From CAZHFA01 sp964534945 (GTDB taxonomy: Bacteria > Bdellovibrionota_C > UBA2361 > CAKMMH01), in NCBI GenBank assembly GCA_964534945.1, contig CAZHSB010000036.1:1-18577 (forward strand): a DNA stretch of 18,577 nt. The letters are read 5' to 3'. Below are positions 1 to 7,085 of this stretch, one piece after another. A program made the position numbers and the translations under genes. The notes beneath the pieces are model-generated. The model worked only from the letters and a program-made list of their open reading frames with translations. It searched no databases and had not been told where the DNA came from. Within the stretch, counting starts at the first letter, position 1; every line of letters starts with the position of its first letter.

Positions 1-527
1 AATTTTTCTACATTCTTAAAATCTTTTAATCTGTCATACTGATAGATAAAAAAGGAAGTCAACTTTTCATCATTTTCAATTTCATCATTTTTATTATTTT
101 CATAAAATTCTTCCAAATCCTTAAAAACTTTATCTGCTTCACTAAAGCTTTCTAAAGCAATTAAACTATCGACTTTAAACCTTTGAATTCTGATATAAAA
201 AATTTTGTTAGTTTTTTTTATTTTTTCTACATCTATTTTTTTAAGATGATTCAACGCTTCACTATAATTTTCCTCAGCTCCAGAAATGATTGCTAAAAAA
301 TACCTATATTCTACATCATTAGGATATTTCTTTAATGCTTTTGTTAAGATCACTTTTCGTTCAGGCGTACTAGAAGCATCTGCCAATGCATCATTTATTA
401 ATTTTTTATCATCAAAATTTATTTTTTCATTAGAAACTTTAGGTAACTTACCATCATCAGAAAACACAAAATGAGGAATAACAAAAATACTTACCGCAAA
501 TAACAAAATAGTGATTATTTTTTTCAT
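1..527 (-). CDS. Secreted TPR-like protein, 3' end outside window (partial)
   Basis: The reading frame opens at an ATG (525-527) and stays open to the window edge, giving about 175 residues with no stop. Residues 1-23 form a classical signal peptide: two lysines, a hydrophobic core, and a likely cleavage in F-V-F-S before D-D. The mature part is lysine- and glutamate-rich and looks helical. Stretches such as NYSEALNHLKKI and SFSEADKVFKDLEEFY resemble degenerate TPR helices, so an exported scaffold or protein-interaction role is inferred. A weak AAGG lies about 9 bases before the start. It follows the LolB-like lipoprotein gene on the same strand across 218 bp with no clear promoter or terminator. 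No specific family is recognised. Confidence 0.75.
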   Translation of the reverse strand, partial: MKKIITILLFAVSIFVIPHFVFSDDGKLPKVSNEKINFDDKKLINDALADASSTPERKVILTKALKKYPNDVEYRYFLAIISGAEENYSEALNHLKKIDVEKIKKTNKIFYIRIQRFKVDSLIALESFSEADKVFKDLEEFYENNKNDEIENDEKLTSFFIYQYDRLKDFKNVEK

Positions 528-745
528 AAAACTAGCCTTTTTAAAGAGATTTTAGATAGACAAAAACTTGTTGAATATATGTAACACAGAGAGAACAAAT
601 TTTACAAGCATTATTTTTCAAAAAATGAAAATAATTCTTGTCGCTAAAATTACATTTACTTTTCAACATGTTATGCCTCAAGTCAAATTGTCATTACAAT
701 CTAAAAAAAGGTCTTACAAAATATCTTTTAGTGGATTTCTCTTAT

Positions 746-1513
746 CTATTTTTTATATTGTTTATAATTTTTAGGGATATTAATTGTAAAAATTTTATCT
801 GAAATCTTCGAATCAAATTCTTGTTTCGTGATTTTAAAATTCATATACAATTTAGAATCTGGGACAATGACAGCAATAAGATTTTCTTCCTTTATTATCT
901 TTAATGATAAATCTTCTTGATTCCATATTTCATAATCTACAAGATTAAATTTATCCATATTAAATTCATAATATTTTGAACGATCCTTGCTTACTAATTG
1001 TAAAAAAGATTTACTTTCATTATTTGTAAAAATATAAAAATCATAATTATCAATACTAGAATTTTCTAATAAATTATTTCCTGCAAATAATTCCATCAAC
1101 TCTTTATAATCTACCTGCTCTCCCCAAAGTTCTTGCAAAATATTTTTTATATCATCAGATAGAATTACAATCTTTTGTTGTCTATCTAAAAAAATTGCTT
1201 GCTTTTTATTCTGAACTAAAATATGCAACGACAAAAAAGCATCAGGCGGAAACGCTTCTATTCTTAAATTGTTTTTATCATATACAAATAAATATCTAAA
1301 CTTAAACCCCTGCTCATCTTCGATGACAAATACATCAGTTAATGTTCTAACGTTTGAAAAAGTTTTTTTACTCTTAACTAATTTATTAAAAAAATTCTGC
1401 TTATCAGATTTACTTACAACCTGATTTCCAAGTGTTGGAAAAAATACTTTTTTTTGAAATGAACAAGATGATAATGTAAAAATACAAAATATAAAAATAC
1501 AAAAATTTTTCAC
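746..1513 (-). CDS. LolB-like outer-membrane lipoprotein (255 aa)
   Basis: A predicted lipoprotein: a short signal peptide ends in the lipobox L14-S-S-C17, so the mature protein would be lipidated on Cys17. The rest alternates polar and hydrophobic residues, suggesting the open beta-barrel fold of the LolA/LolB and DUF4292 families; the assignment is structural and contextual, not from a strong motif. The start is GTG (1511-1513), one base after the TAA of the upstream TPR gene, with AAGGA about 11 bases before it, so translation is probably coupled. In Pseudomonas-type genomes a TPR protein gene precedes lolB, and a TPR gene also precedes lolB-like genes elsewhere in Proteobacteria, which supports a role in lipoprotein insertion into the outer membrane. 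It could instead be an unrelated lineage-specific lipoprotein. Confidence 0.7.
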   Translation of the reverse strand: MKNFCIFIFCIFTLSSCSFQKKVFFPTLGNQVVSKSDKQNFFNKLVKSKKTFSNVRTLTDVFVIEDEQGFKFRYLFVYDKNNLRIEAFPPDAFLSLHILVQNKKQAIFLDRQQKIVILSDDIKNILQELWGEQVDYKELMELFAGNNLLENSSIDNYDFYIFTNNESKSFLQLVSKDRSKYYEFNMDKFNLVDYEIWNQEDLSLKIIKEENLIAVIVPDSKLYMNFKITKQEFDSKISDKIFTINIPKNYKQYKK

Positions 1514-1514
1514 T

Positions 1515-3269
1515 TTACTTTAGGTCCTTAAGTTTATTTTCTATTCTCTTAATCGACTCAAGCTCTTCTTTATTAAGTTCATCATTTTTCTTCTTTAATG
1601 CTTGTTCATAATATTTAATAGCAAGATCTTTCTTATCTTCTGCTACATAAACATCACCAATATGTTCAAAAATAACAATATCATCTTCTGTTAAATTCAA
1701 TGCTTGAAGCAACAAATCTAAAGCTTCTTTATAATCTTTTTGCTTATATTTTATCCAACCTAATGTATCAATGTAATACGGATTTTTAGGATCTTTCTTT
1801 AAAGCTCTCGTTACATACTCTGTTGCTTTTTCTAGATTTTCCCCATTTTCCGCCCAAGAATATGCGATATAATTTAACGCTTCTGAATAATCAGAATTCT
1901 TTTCTAAAATATAATTCATTTTTTCTAATGCAATATCCTTTTTGCCTCTTTCATACTGCAATACTGCATAGTTAAAAGTGATATCAAGATCTCCAGGCTT
2001 TTTTTCTAAAAATTTTAAAATTAAATCTTCTGCCGTCGCATAATCTTCAAGATTTCGGTACACCATTATTAAACTAGTTGCTATCTTTTTATCAAACGGT
2101 ACATTTTTATAAGCTTCTTCTAACTCTTCTTTTGCATCTTCATTTCTTCCTAACTGTCTTAACACAAAAGCAAGTGATAATTTTGCATCAACATAGTTTC
2201 TTCCATCATCTTCAAATTTGATTTTCTTTAGTTCCTCAACTGCCTCTTCATATTTTTTTTGCGCTATATAAACAGTCCCTAATGCATACCTTGCGCCAAC
2301 ATGATTAGGAGCTGATGCCAACAAAAGATTTAACTCTTTTGCCGCTTCCTTTGGCATATTTTTTTGCATATATATGAGGGCAATTTTATATCTTATTTCT
2401 ATCGAGCTATTATCAGAATCTTTTAACACATTAAAATGTTTTAATGCCTCATCAAGATTTTCATCTTGTAAAGAAAGCTCTGCTAAAATTCTTCTTGCTA
2501 GTGCATGATTAGGCTGTTGCTTTATTACCTCCATTGCAACATTTTTTGCCTCTTCAAGCTTACTTTGTAAAATTAGGACTCTGCATAACTCCATCGCAAG
2601 CATGTCATTTTTTTTATCAACTTCATAAGCTTTTTTTAAAATATTTTCTGCTTTGTAAGTCGCTTTTTCTTTTTCATAAATCTTTGCTAAATATTGATAT
2701 GAAATAACTTCCTCTGGAAATTTTTCAACCATTTCCTCCAAAAGCTTTTTAGCATTCTCGATATCGCCTTCTCCTCTATAAATATTCGCCAACAATAAAT
2801 AAGCATTTTTTTGAGTAGGATCTTTTTCTAAAATAAATTGATATGATTTCTTTGCTTCATCACTTTTAGAAAGCGCCTCATCTAACCCCGCTTTTAAATA
2901 ATAATAATCTATTTTATTTGGTGCATCATTAATGGCTTTATCTATTTCTTCTAAAGATTTTTCAAGTAATCCCTCTCTTAAATAAAGCTCTGATAATTTT
3001 GCATGCACCGTCGCAGATTTTCCTCCAGAAAGTTCATCGGCTTTTTCTAAATTATCTAATGCAGAATTAAAGTTTTGATTTAACAATGCCATACTACCGA
3101 TTAAGAAATGGTGATAAGATGAGGACTGACGTTCCATATCATCTTCCATTCCTTTTTGCTTTGTATTTTTGATATCAATAGATGGTGGCAAATCCGTAGG
3201 AGGAAGCGTTGAACAAGCCACTGTTAAAAAGCTAAAAACAAATATAAGAATAATCATTATTTTTTTCAC
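1515..3269 (-). CDS. Large TPR-repeat lipoprotein (584 aa)
   Basis: Residues 1-18 form a signal peptide ending in a lipobox-like T-V-A-C19, so this is probably a lipoprotein. After a polar linker (20-50) the protein is almost entirely tetratricopeptide repeats, roughly 15 units of 34 residues, with typical A..Y...G....A...L patterns. The C-terminal part contains ALNYIAYSWAENGENLEKA and YIDTLGWIKYKQKDYKEAL, typical of the long TPR proteins encoded next to lolB in Proteobacteria. TPR arrays bind proteins; the partner is unknown. The start is GTG (3267-3269): AGG lies five bases upstream, whereas the ATG at codon 5 has no well-spaced ribosome site. It is transcribed from a promoter at 3322-3350 and abuts the LolB-like gene. 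Confidence 0.9.
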   Translation of the reverse strand: MKKIMIILIFVFSFLTVACSTLPPTDLPPSIDIKNTKQKGMEDDMERQSSSYHHFLIGSMALLNQNFNSALDNLEKADELSGGKSATVHAKLSELYLREGLLEKSLEEIDKAINDAPNKIDYYYLKAGLDEALSKSDEAKKSYQFILEKDPTQKNAYLLLANIYRGEGDIENAKKLLEEMVEKFPEEVISYQYLAKIYEKEKATYKAENILKKAYEVDKKNDMLAMELCRVLILQSKLEEAKNVAMEVIKQQPNHALARRILAELSLQDENLDEALKHFNVLKDSDNSSIEIRYKIALIYMQKNMPKEAAKELNLLLASAPNHVGARYALGTVYIAQKKYEEAVEELKKIKFEDDGRNYVDAKLSLAFVLRQLGRNEDAKEELEEAYKNVPFDKKIATSLIMVYRNLEDYATAEDLILKFLEKKPGDLDITFNYAVLQYERGKKDIALEKMNYILEKNSDYSEALNYIAYSWAENGENLEKATEYVTRALKKDPKNPYYIDTLGWIKYKQKDYKEALDLLLQALNLTEDDIVIFEHIGDVYVAEDKKDLAIKYYEQALKKKNDELNKEELESIKRIENKLKDLK

Positions 3270-3321
3270 GAAGACCTAATCCTTTAAAGAAAAAACTTGA
3301 GTAGAAACCAATTCTTGAAAA

Positions 3322-3350
3322 ATTTTAATCTATAAAACAAATCTTAACAA
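3322..3350 (-). promoter_or_regulatory. Probable promoter of the TPR/LolB-like operon
   Basis: On the minus strand a -35 TTGTTA (3345-3350) and a -10 TAAAAT (3322-3327, five of six consensus bases) are separated by 17 bp. Transcription would begin near 3315, giving a leader of about 45 nt before the GTG start. Confidence 0.5.
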
Positions 3351-3431
3351 TCCTACTTTTTTGTATAAAAACTACTAAAGATATCTAGATAAATAGAGTA
3401 AAAAAATAATAAATTTGGGACTTCGTTTCTA

Positions 3432-3459
3432 TTTACTTACTTTTCTTATATGTTATATT
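3432..3459 (+). promoter_or_regulatory. tRNA-Glu promoter with extended -10
   Basis: -35 TTTACT (3432-3437), 16 bp spacer, -10 TATATT (3454-3459), preceded by TGT so that TGn-TATATT forms an extended -10. The tRNA begins 10 bp further on. Confidence 0.6.
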
Positions 3460-3469
3460 AGGAATCTAC

Positions 3470-3542
3470 GACCCTATCGTCTAGTGGCCTAGGACGCTAG
3501 CCTCTCACGCTGGAGACACGAGTTCGAAACTCGTTAGGGTCA
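3470..3542 (+). tRNA. tRNA-Glu (anticodon CUC)
   Basis: A full cloverleaf can be drawn: acceptor GACCCTA (3470-3476) pairs with TAGGGTC (3535-3541); D arm GTCTAGTGGCCTAGGAC; anticodon stem CTAGC/GCTGG around the loop CTCTCAC, anticodon CTC; T stem ACGAG/CTCGT around TTCGAAA. The discriminator is A3542. CCA is not encoded, so it must be added after transcription. The sequence resembles bacterial tRNA-Glu; a second isoacceptor with UUC would be expected elsewhere in the genome. Confidence 0.95.
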
Positions 3543-3549
3543 TATTTAA

Positions 3550-3596
3550 ACACTTTTTTACACTAAATCTGTAAAGTGTGTCCTAAAAATTTTTTA
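3550..3596 (+). terminator. Terminator after tRNA-Glu
   Basis: ACACTTT (3550-3556) pairs with AAAGTGT (3573-3579), and a T-run lies at 3590-3596. The loop is long (16 nt) and the T-run starts some 11 bases after the stem, so it is weak but well placed. Confidence 0.4.
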
Positions 3597-3668
3597 CTAC
3601 ATTTATCAATTCACCCCTTCAGAGTAATTAAAGCTTGTGGTTTTATAAAAAAATTAAAATTACAGTAA

Positions 3669-3878
3669 AATTAAAATTATAGGGCAGTCACTTCTTTTTC
3701 TTTTTAGGTAATAATTTTTAGGTNNNNNNNNNNNNNNNNNNNNNNNNNNNNNNNNNNNNNNNNNNNNNNNNNNNNNNNNNNNNNNNNNNNNNNNNNNNNN
3801 NNNNNNNNNNNNNNNNNNNNNNNCCAAATTGTACTGCTAGAAGCTCGTCAACCAATTTTATGTGATTTATCGCCAAAA
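3669..3878. repeat. Tandem palindromic element, copy 1 (interrupted by assembly gap)
   Basis: Positions 3669-3723 are identical to 3891-3945, and 3824-3878 are identical to 4000-4054. Each identical block is exactly 55 bp. Together they are the two ends of a copy of the 164-bp unit 3891-4054, with the middle replaced by N. If this copy is the same as the second, the missing part is 54 bp, not 100. Copies 1 and 2 are separated by 12 bp (3879-3890), giving a period of 176 bp. Confidence 0.8.
3724..3823. other. Assembly gap (100 N)
   Basis: Exactly 100 undetermined bases, a standard placeholder length. It is flanked by the two ends of the duplicated unit, so the break was very probably caused by the repeat. 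Confidence 0.95.
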
Positions 3879-3890
3879 TTAAAATTATAG

Positions 3891-4054
3891 AATTAAAATT
3901 ATAGGGCAGTCACTTCTTTTTCTTTTTAGGTAATAATTTTTAGGTTGTGATTTTGGATGAGAAATTGCAGAAAATTAGCTGACGAGCGACGACGCTGTAC
4001 CAAATTGTACTGCTAGAAGCTCGTCAACCAATTTTATGTGATTTATCGCCAAAA
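3891..4054. repeat. Tandem palindromic element, copy 2
   Basis: The complete 164-bp unit. It starts in an AT-rich segment where a motif close to AATTAAAATTATAG recurs (3879-3902, and related sequence at 3650-3682). It continues through a CTTCTTTTTCTTTTTAGG tract and then most of a long palindrome (see 3936-4069). No protein is encoded in it and no known repeat family is recognised. Confidence 0.8.
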
Positions 4055-4069
4055 GCACAACCTAAAAAT
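3936..4069. repeat. Long imperfect palindrome at the 3' end of the HU-like gene
   Basis: Outer arms 3936-3956 and 4049-4069 are complementary over 21 bp with one mismatch. Inner arms continue: AAAATT (3971-3976) with AATTTT (4030-4035), and TGACGAGC (3981-3988) with GCTCGTCA (4019-4026). The centre is GTAC-CAAATT-GTAC (3997-4010). As RNA on the minus strand this would fold into a long hairpin right after, and partly including, the stop codon of the HU-like gene. It could be a terminator, an RNA-stabilising hairpin or a MITE-like mobile element; the tandem copy favours a mobile or repeat element. Confidence 0.75.
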
Positions 4070-4712
4070 CGAGGAGAGACTTAGCTGGAGCAAACCTCAC
4101 TCTATTTTTAGCTTTGATATGAATAGTATCCCCTGTCGTAAAGTCACGAACAACTCTTGCTTTTGTTTTTCTTACATATAATTTTCCAAGCCCAAGGAAA
4201 GGAACTTTATACCCTTTTTCAAGAGCATCTAGTATAAAAGATGTGATGTCATCACAAATTTCTTTTGCTTGATTTCTCTTTTCAAAGCCGCAAAAAGCTC
4301 TGACATTATCATAAAATTCAATTTGAGTATAACTAAGAGTAGATTCATTATTTGGTTTCTGCGCAACTGTTGCCTTATCTACAGCAGTTTCTTTTTCTAC
4401 CTTAGCAAGTTTTTCTATTTTTTTATCAAAGCGATCTTTTAAGTTAACTTTCTTATCTTTAACTGAAGTTACTTTTGATTTTGATTTTAATTCTTTCGTT
4501 GTTTTCTTTACAGGCTTTACAACCGCTTTTTTTGTTGTCTTGGCAGAAACTACTTTCGCTTTTTTTGCTACAGTTTTTGTTACCTTTGCAGGAGCTTTTT
4601 TAGTAGTTGCTACTTTTTTAGCAGTTGTCGTATTTTTTGCCTTTTTCGTCTTTGTTGCCACAGTTTTTTTATCTTTTTTTACTGTTTTTTTTGTTGCTAC
4701 CGCCTTAGCCAT
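4062..4712 (-). CDS. HU/IHF-like DNA-binding protein with histone-H1-like basic tail (216 aa)
   Basis: Residues 1-90 are almost only Lys, Ala, Thr and Val in KKA, TTKK and AKK repeats, like the tails of histone H1 and bacterial AlgP- or Hc-type proteins. A charged linker (90-127) leads to an HU/IHF-type domain (about 128-216) with GLGKLYVRKTKARVVRD and a C-terminal VRFAPAKSLLDF. Family members bind and bend DNA in the nucleoid; the tail should add non-specific binding. At the tip of the DNA-binding arm, where HU has RNPxTG with an intercalating proline, this protein has R189-D-F-T-T-G, so Phe191 replaces the proline. The C-terminus is a few residues shorter than usual, and the stop codon lies inside the palindrome arm. 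AGGAG six bases before the ATG fixes the start; typical HU is about 90 residues. Confidence 0.9.
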   Translation of the reverse strand: MAKAVATKKTVKKDKKTVATKTKKAKNTTTAKKVATTKKAPAKVTKTVAKKAKVVSAKTTKKAVVKPVKKTTKELKSKSKVTSVKDKKVNLKDRFDKKIEKLAKVEKETAVDKATVAQKPNNESTLSYTQIEFYDNVRAFCGFEKRNQAKEICDDITSFILDALEKGYKVPFLGLGKLYVRKTKARVVRDFTTGDTIHIKAKNRVRFAPAKSLLDF

Positions 4713-4741
4713 ATTTTGCTCCTTTTTATAACTTACTAATT

Positions 4742-4747
4742 ATTATA
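4742..4747 (-). promoter_or_regulatory. Probable -10 of the HU-like gene
   Basis: A perfect TATAAT on the minus strand lies about 30 bp before the ATG, followed by AAGGAG. No convincing -35 is seen upstream. Confidence 0.4.
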
Positions 4748-4777
4748 CAATTATAAACACTTATAAGATTTCCACTC

Positions 4778-4805
4778 ATATATAAAAAACAACTCTTTTA
4801 TATAT
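4778..4805. repeat. Short inverted repeat in a divergent intergenic region
   Basis: ATATATAAAA (4778-4787) and TTTTATATAT (4796-4805) are perfectly complementary around an 8-base loop, between the leftward HU-like gene and the rightward secreted-protein gene. A TATAAT (4803-4808) on the + strand overlaps its right arm and could be the -10 of the rightward gene. It could be an operator, or only AT-rich sequence. Confidence 0.35.
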
Positions 4806-4876
4806 AATGTATTTTGGCTATATTTATCAAGTGCTTTTGTTGTAATATCTTTAAAAATAAGGATTTTTATTTAATT

Positions 4877-5533
4877 ATGAATAAATTATCTCGTCTTTTC
4901 GTAAATTTTGTAATATTAATTCCCATTTTAATTCTTTCTTCAGATATTAGTTATGCGGAATTATTAAAAAAACAAGGATTTTTGATTAATGTTCCAAATA
5001 CGATGGAAATCATTCCAAATGCTTTCCCACTAATAATTGCAAAAATAAAAACCAAAGATAAAGATTTTCCAACTGTTACTATCACGCTTGATAGTTCATA
5101 TAAAGAGACCTCATCATCTCATCAAGTTTATGAAGATGAGTTAAAAACCACGTATGAAAATTTAGGATTAACTGTTAAATCATCAAAATATTTAAAAGAA
5201 CAAAATATTTCAAATATAAAAACAAAACTATTTAAAGTAGAATACATTTATAACAACAAATATTTTGCATCCCTTGTTAATATTTTTAGATTTAATGACA
5301 AAACCCACTACATTACCACGATCAATAAAATTAAAGATCAATCACAATTAGATGCTTTTCTACAATTCCAAGAAGATTTTTTAAAAAATATATCACTAGA
5401 AAAAGATCAATCATCATCTGCTCAAGATACGACAAATTACACAGCATTAAATATTTTATTAGGAATCGTTTTTTTACTTGCAGGGTTTTTATTATACATA
5501 AACAAAAATAAGACTAAGCATAACTTGCAATAA
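4877..5533 (+). CDS. Secreted protein with C-terminal membrane anchor, function unknown (218 aa)
   Basis: Starting at the ATG at 4877, the protein begins with a clear signal peptide (about 27 residues, ending S-Y-A before E-L-L). A mixed alpha/beta domain of about 150 residues follows, then a single C-terminal hydrophobic segment (LNILLGIVFLLAGFLLYI) with a lysine-rich tail, so the main domain should be periplasmic and membrane-tethered. A longer frame begins at a TTG (4814) but would spoil the signal peptide. The ribosome site is poor: AAGGA about 13 bases upstream. The domain pattern (VTITLDSS, KLFKVEYIYNNKYFASLVNIF, HYITTINK) resembles small stress- or chaperone-like periplasmic domains, but no family is recognised. 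It lies 53 bp before lysS on the same strand. Confidence 0.8.
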   Translation: MNKLSRLFVNFVILIPILILSSDISYAELLKKQGFLINVPNTMEIIPNAFPLIIAKIKTKDKDFPTVTITLDSSYKETSSSHQVYEDELKTTYENLGLTVKSSKYLKEQNISNIKTKLFKVEYIYNNKYFASLVNIFRFNDKTHYITTINKIKDQSQLDAFLQFQEDFLKNISLEKDQSSSAQDTTNYTALNILLGIVFLLAGFLLYINKNKTKHNLQ

Positions 5534-5586
5534 AATATCCTATAATATAGTATTTATTTGGATTTTAATTTTCTATAGAGGTAAAT

Positions 5587-7023
5587 ATGTTAGATGATAT
5601 TCGTGATGAAAAATTAAGAAAGATGAAAAATTTTCAAGATGCAGGAATTGAAACTTTTCCTGCTGGTCCCTTTAAAAAAGAAGCGACAACATCAGCAATA
5701 GAAAAACCTGTAGGAGAAAATGTTAAAGTCGCAGGAAGAATCATGCTTTTTAGAGAAATGGGAAATATTACTTTTTTCACGATTCAAGACGAGTTTGGAA
5801 GAATGCAAGCTGTATTAAGTAAAAAAGAACTTGATGATCAAGATTATAAATTTTGGATAAAAAATCTTGATATGGGAGATTTCGTTGGTCTTGAAGGACC
5901 TCGTTTTACGACGCAAAAAGGGGAAGAATCTGTTTTAGTAAAAAAAATAACACTCCTTACAAAATCGCTTCTTCCGCTTCCAGATAAACACAAAGCTTTG
6001 CAAGATGAAGAGAAACGTTTAAGAAAAAGATATCTTGATATTATGTTTAACAAAGATGTGCAAGATGTCGTTTATAAAAGAGACAAATATTGGAATGCAA
6101 TAAGAACTTTCTTAAAGGAAAGAGGATTTACTGAAGTCTATACTCCAACTTTAGAAACCACTCCTGGGGGAGCTGATGCAAGACCATTTGTTACACACCA
6201 CAATGCGTTAGATATCCCCGTTTATTTAAGAATTTCTATGGGAGAGCTTTGGCAAAAAAGATTAATGGTTGCAGGGTTTGAAAAAACATTTGAAATTGGA
6301 AGACAATTTAGAAATGAGGGAATGGATGCGGAGCATCTTCAAGACTATGAGCAAGTAGAATTTTATTGGGCTTATGCTAATTATCAAATGGGAATGGAAC
6401 TCGTAGAGGAAATGTATAAGTATATTGCAAAAGAAGTTTTTGGCACATTAAAGTTTAAAATTAAAGAATGGGAAATTGATTTATCTGGTGATTGGAAAAG
6501 GTACTCTTATACAGAAACGATTGAAGAAATGACTGGAATAAATATTGCTACTGCATCTTTAGAAGAAATAACAAAAAAACTTCAAGAGTTAAATGTTGAA
6601 TATGATAGAAAAGGATTTAACATAACTCGTGCGATTGATACTCTTTGGAAATATTGTAGGAAGCAAATTCCTGGTCCTGGATTCTTAATAAACGAACCTG
6701 TTTCTATTTCACCTTTAGCAAAAAGGATGAAGAGTAATCCTGATTTAACTGAAAGGTTTCATGTTTTAATTGGTGGAAGTGAAATTGGAAATGGTTATAG
6801 CGAATTAAACGATCCCATTGATCAAGCTTCAAGATTTGAAGAACAACAAGCGCTTCGTGACAGCGGAGATGAAGAGGCACAAATGCACGATAAAGACTTT
6901 GTCGAAGCTTTAGAATATGGCATGCCTCCTACTTGTGGCTTTGGTACAAGTGAAAGATTACTTTGGTTTTTGCTTGATAAAAACGCAAGGGAATGCCAAA
7001 CATTTCCTTTAATGAAGCCGTAA
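5587..7023 (+). CDS. lysS: Lysyl-tRNA synthetase, class II, divergent (478 aa)
   Basis: Charges tRNA-Lys with lysine using ATP in the cytoplasm. An N-terminal OB-fold that binds the anticodon spans about 46-125. The class II catalytic core follows: motif 1 (about 180-200, FTEVYTPTLETTPGGADARP), motif 2 with F-R-N-E-G (241-245), the lysine-pocket region SPLAKR and SELNDPIDQASRFEEQ, and motif 3 near the C-terminus. Motif 3 reads MPPTCGFGTSERL (446-458) in place of the usual MPPTxGLGIGIDRL, one residue shorter. The motif 2 tail has HLQDYEQVEFYWAY instead of the common HNPEFTMME. From memory these variants resemble synthetases of some uncultured candidate phyla, which hints at horizontal transfer. 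AGAGG five bases before the ATG sets the start. A TATAAT at 5541-5546 may be its own -10. Confidence 0.95.
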   Translation: MLDDIRDEKLRKMKNFQDAGIETFPAGPFKKEATTSAIEKPVGENVKVAGRIMLFREMGNITFFTIQDEFGRMQAVLSKKELDDQDYKFWIKNLDMGDFVGLEGPRFTTQKGEESVLVKKITLLTKSLLPLPDKHKALQDEEKRLRKRYLDIMFNKDVQDVVYKRDKYWNAIRTFLKERGFTEVYTPTLETTPGGADARPFVTHHNALDIPVYLRISMGELWQKRLMVAGFEKTFEIGRQFRNEGMDAEHLQDYEQVEFYWAYANYQMGMELVEEMYKYIAKEVFGTLKFKIKEWEIDLSGDWKRYSYTETIEEMTGINIATASLEEITKKLQELNVEYDRKGFNITRAIDTLWKYCRKQIPGPGFLINEPVSISPLAKRMKSNPDLTERFHVLIGGSEIGNGYSELNDPIDQASRFEEQQALRDSGDEEAQMHDKDFVEALEYGMPPTCGFGTSERLLWFLLDKNARECQTFPLMKP

Positions 7024-7043
7024 AAATTTATGGCCAACTCTAA

Positions 7044-7085
7044 AAAGTAAGGTAATTTAAATTTTTATTTTACCTTATTTACTTT
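7044..7085. terminator. Bidirectional terminator between lysS and the GNAT gene
   Basis: TAAGGTAA (7048-7055) pairs with TTACCTTA (7070-7077) around a 14-base AT-rich loop. T-rich tracts follow in both directions (TTTACTTTTTC on +, TTACTTTTTAG on -). The right arm overlaps the stop codon of the leftward GNAT gene. Confidence 0.6.

Noticed and set aside
568..774. 68-residue + strand ORF between the two leftward envelope genes
   Set aside because: It overlaps the end of the LolB-like gene, has no ribosome site, and its composition looks like translated AT-rich intergenic DNA.
3669..4054. CRISPR array
   Set aside because: Only two copies of a long unit with a 12-bp spacer and a large internal palindrome; no short repeats with unique spacers and no cas genes.
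4540..4731. Hydrophobic Ala/Phe/Val-rich + strand ORF
   Set aside because: It is the antisense of the Lys/Ala-rich tail of the HU-like gene; the membrane-like composition is a complement artefact.
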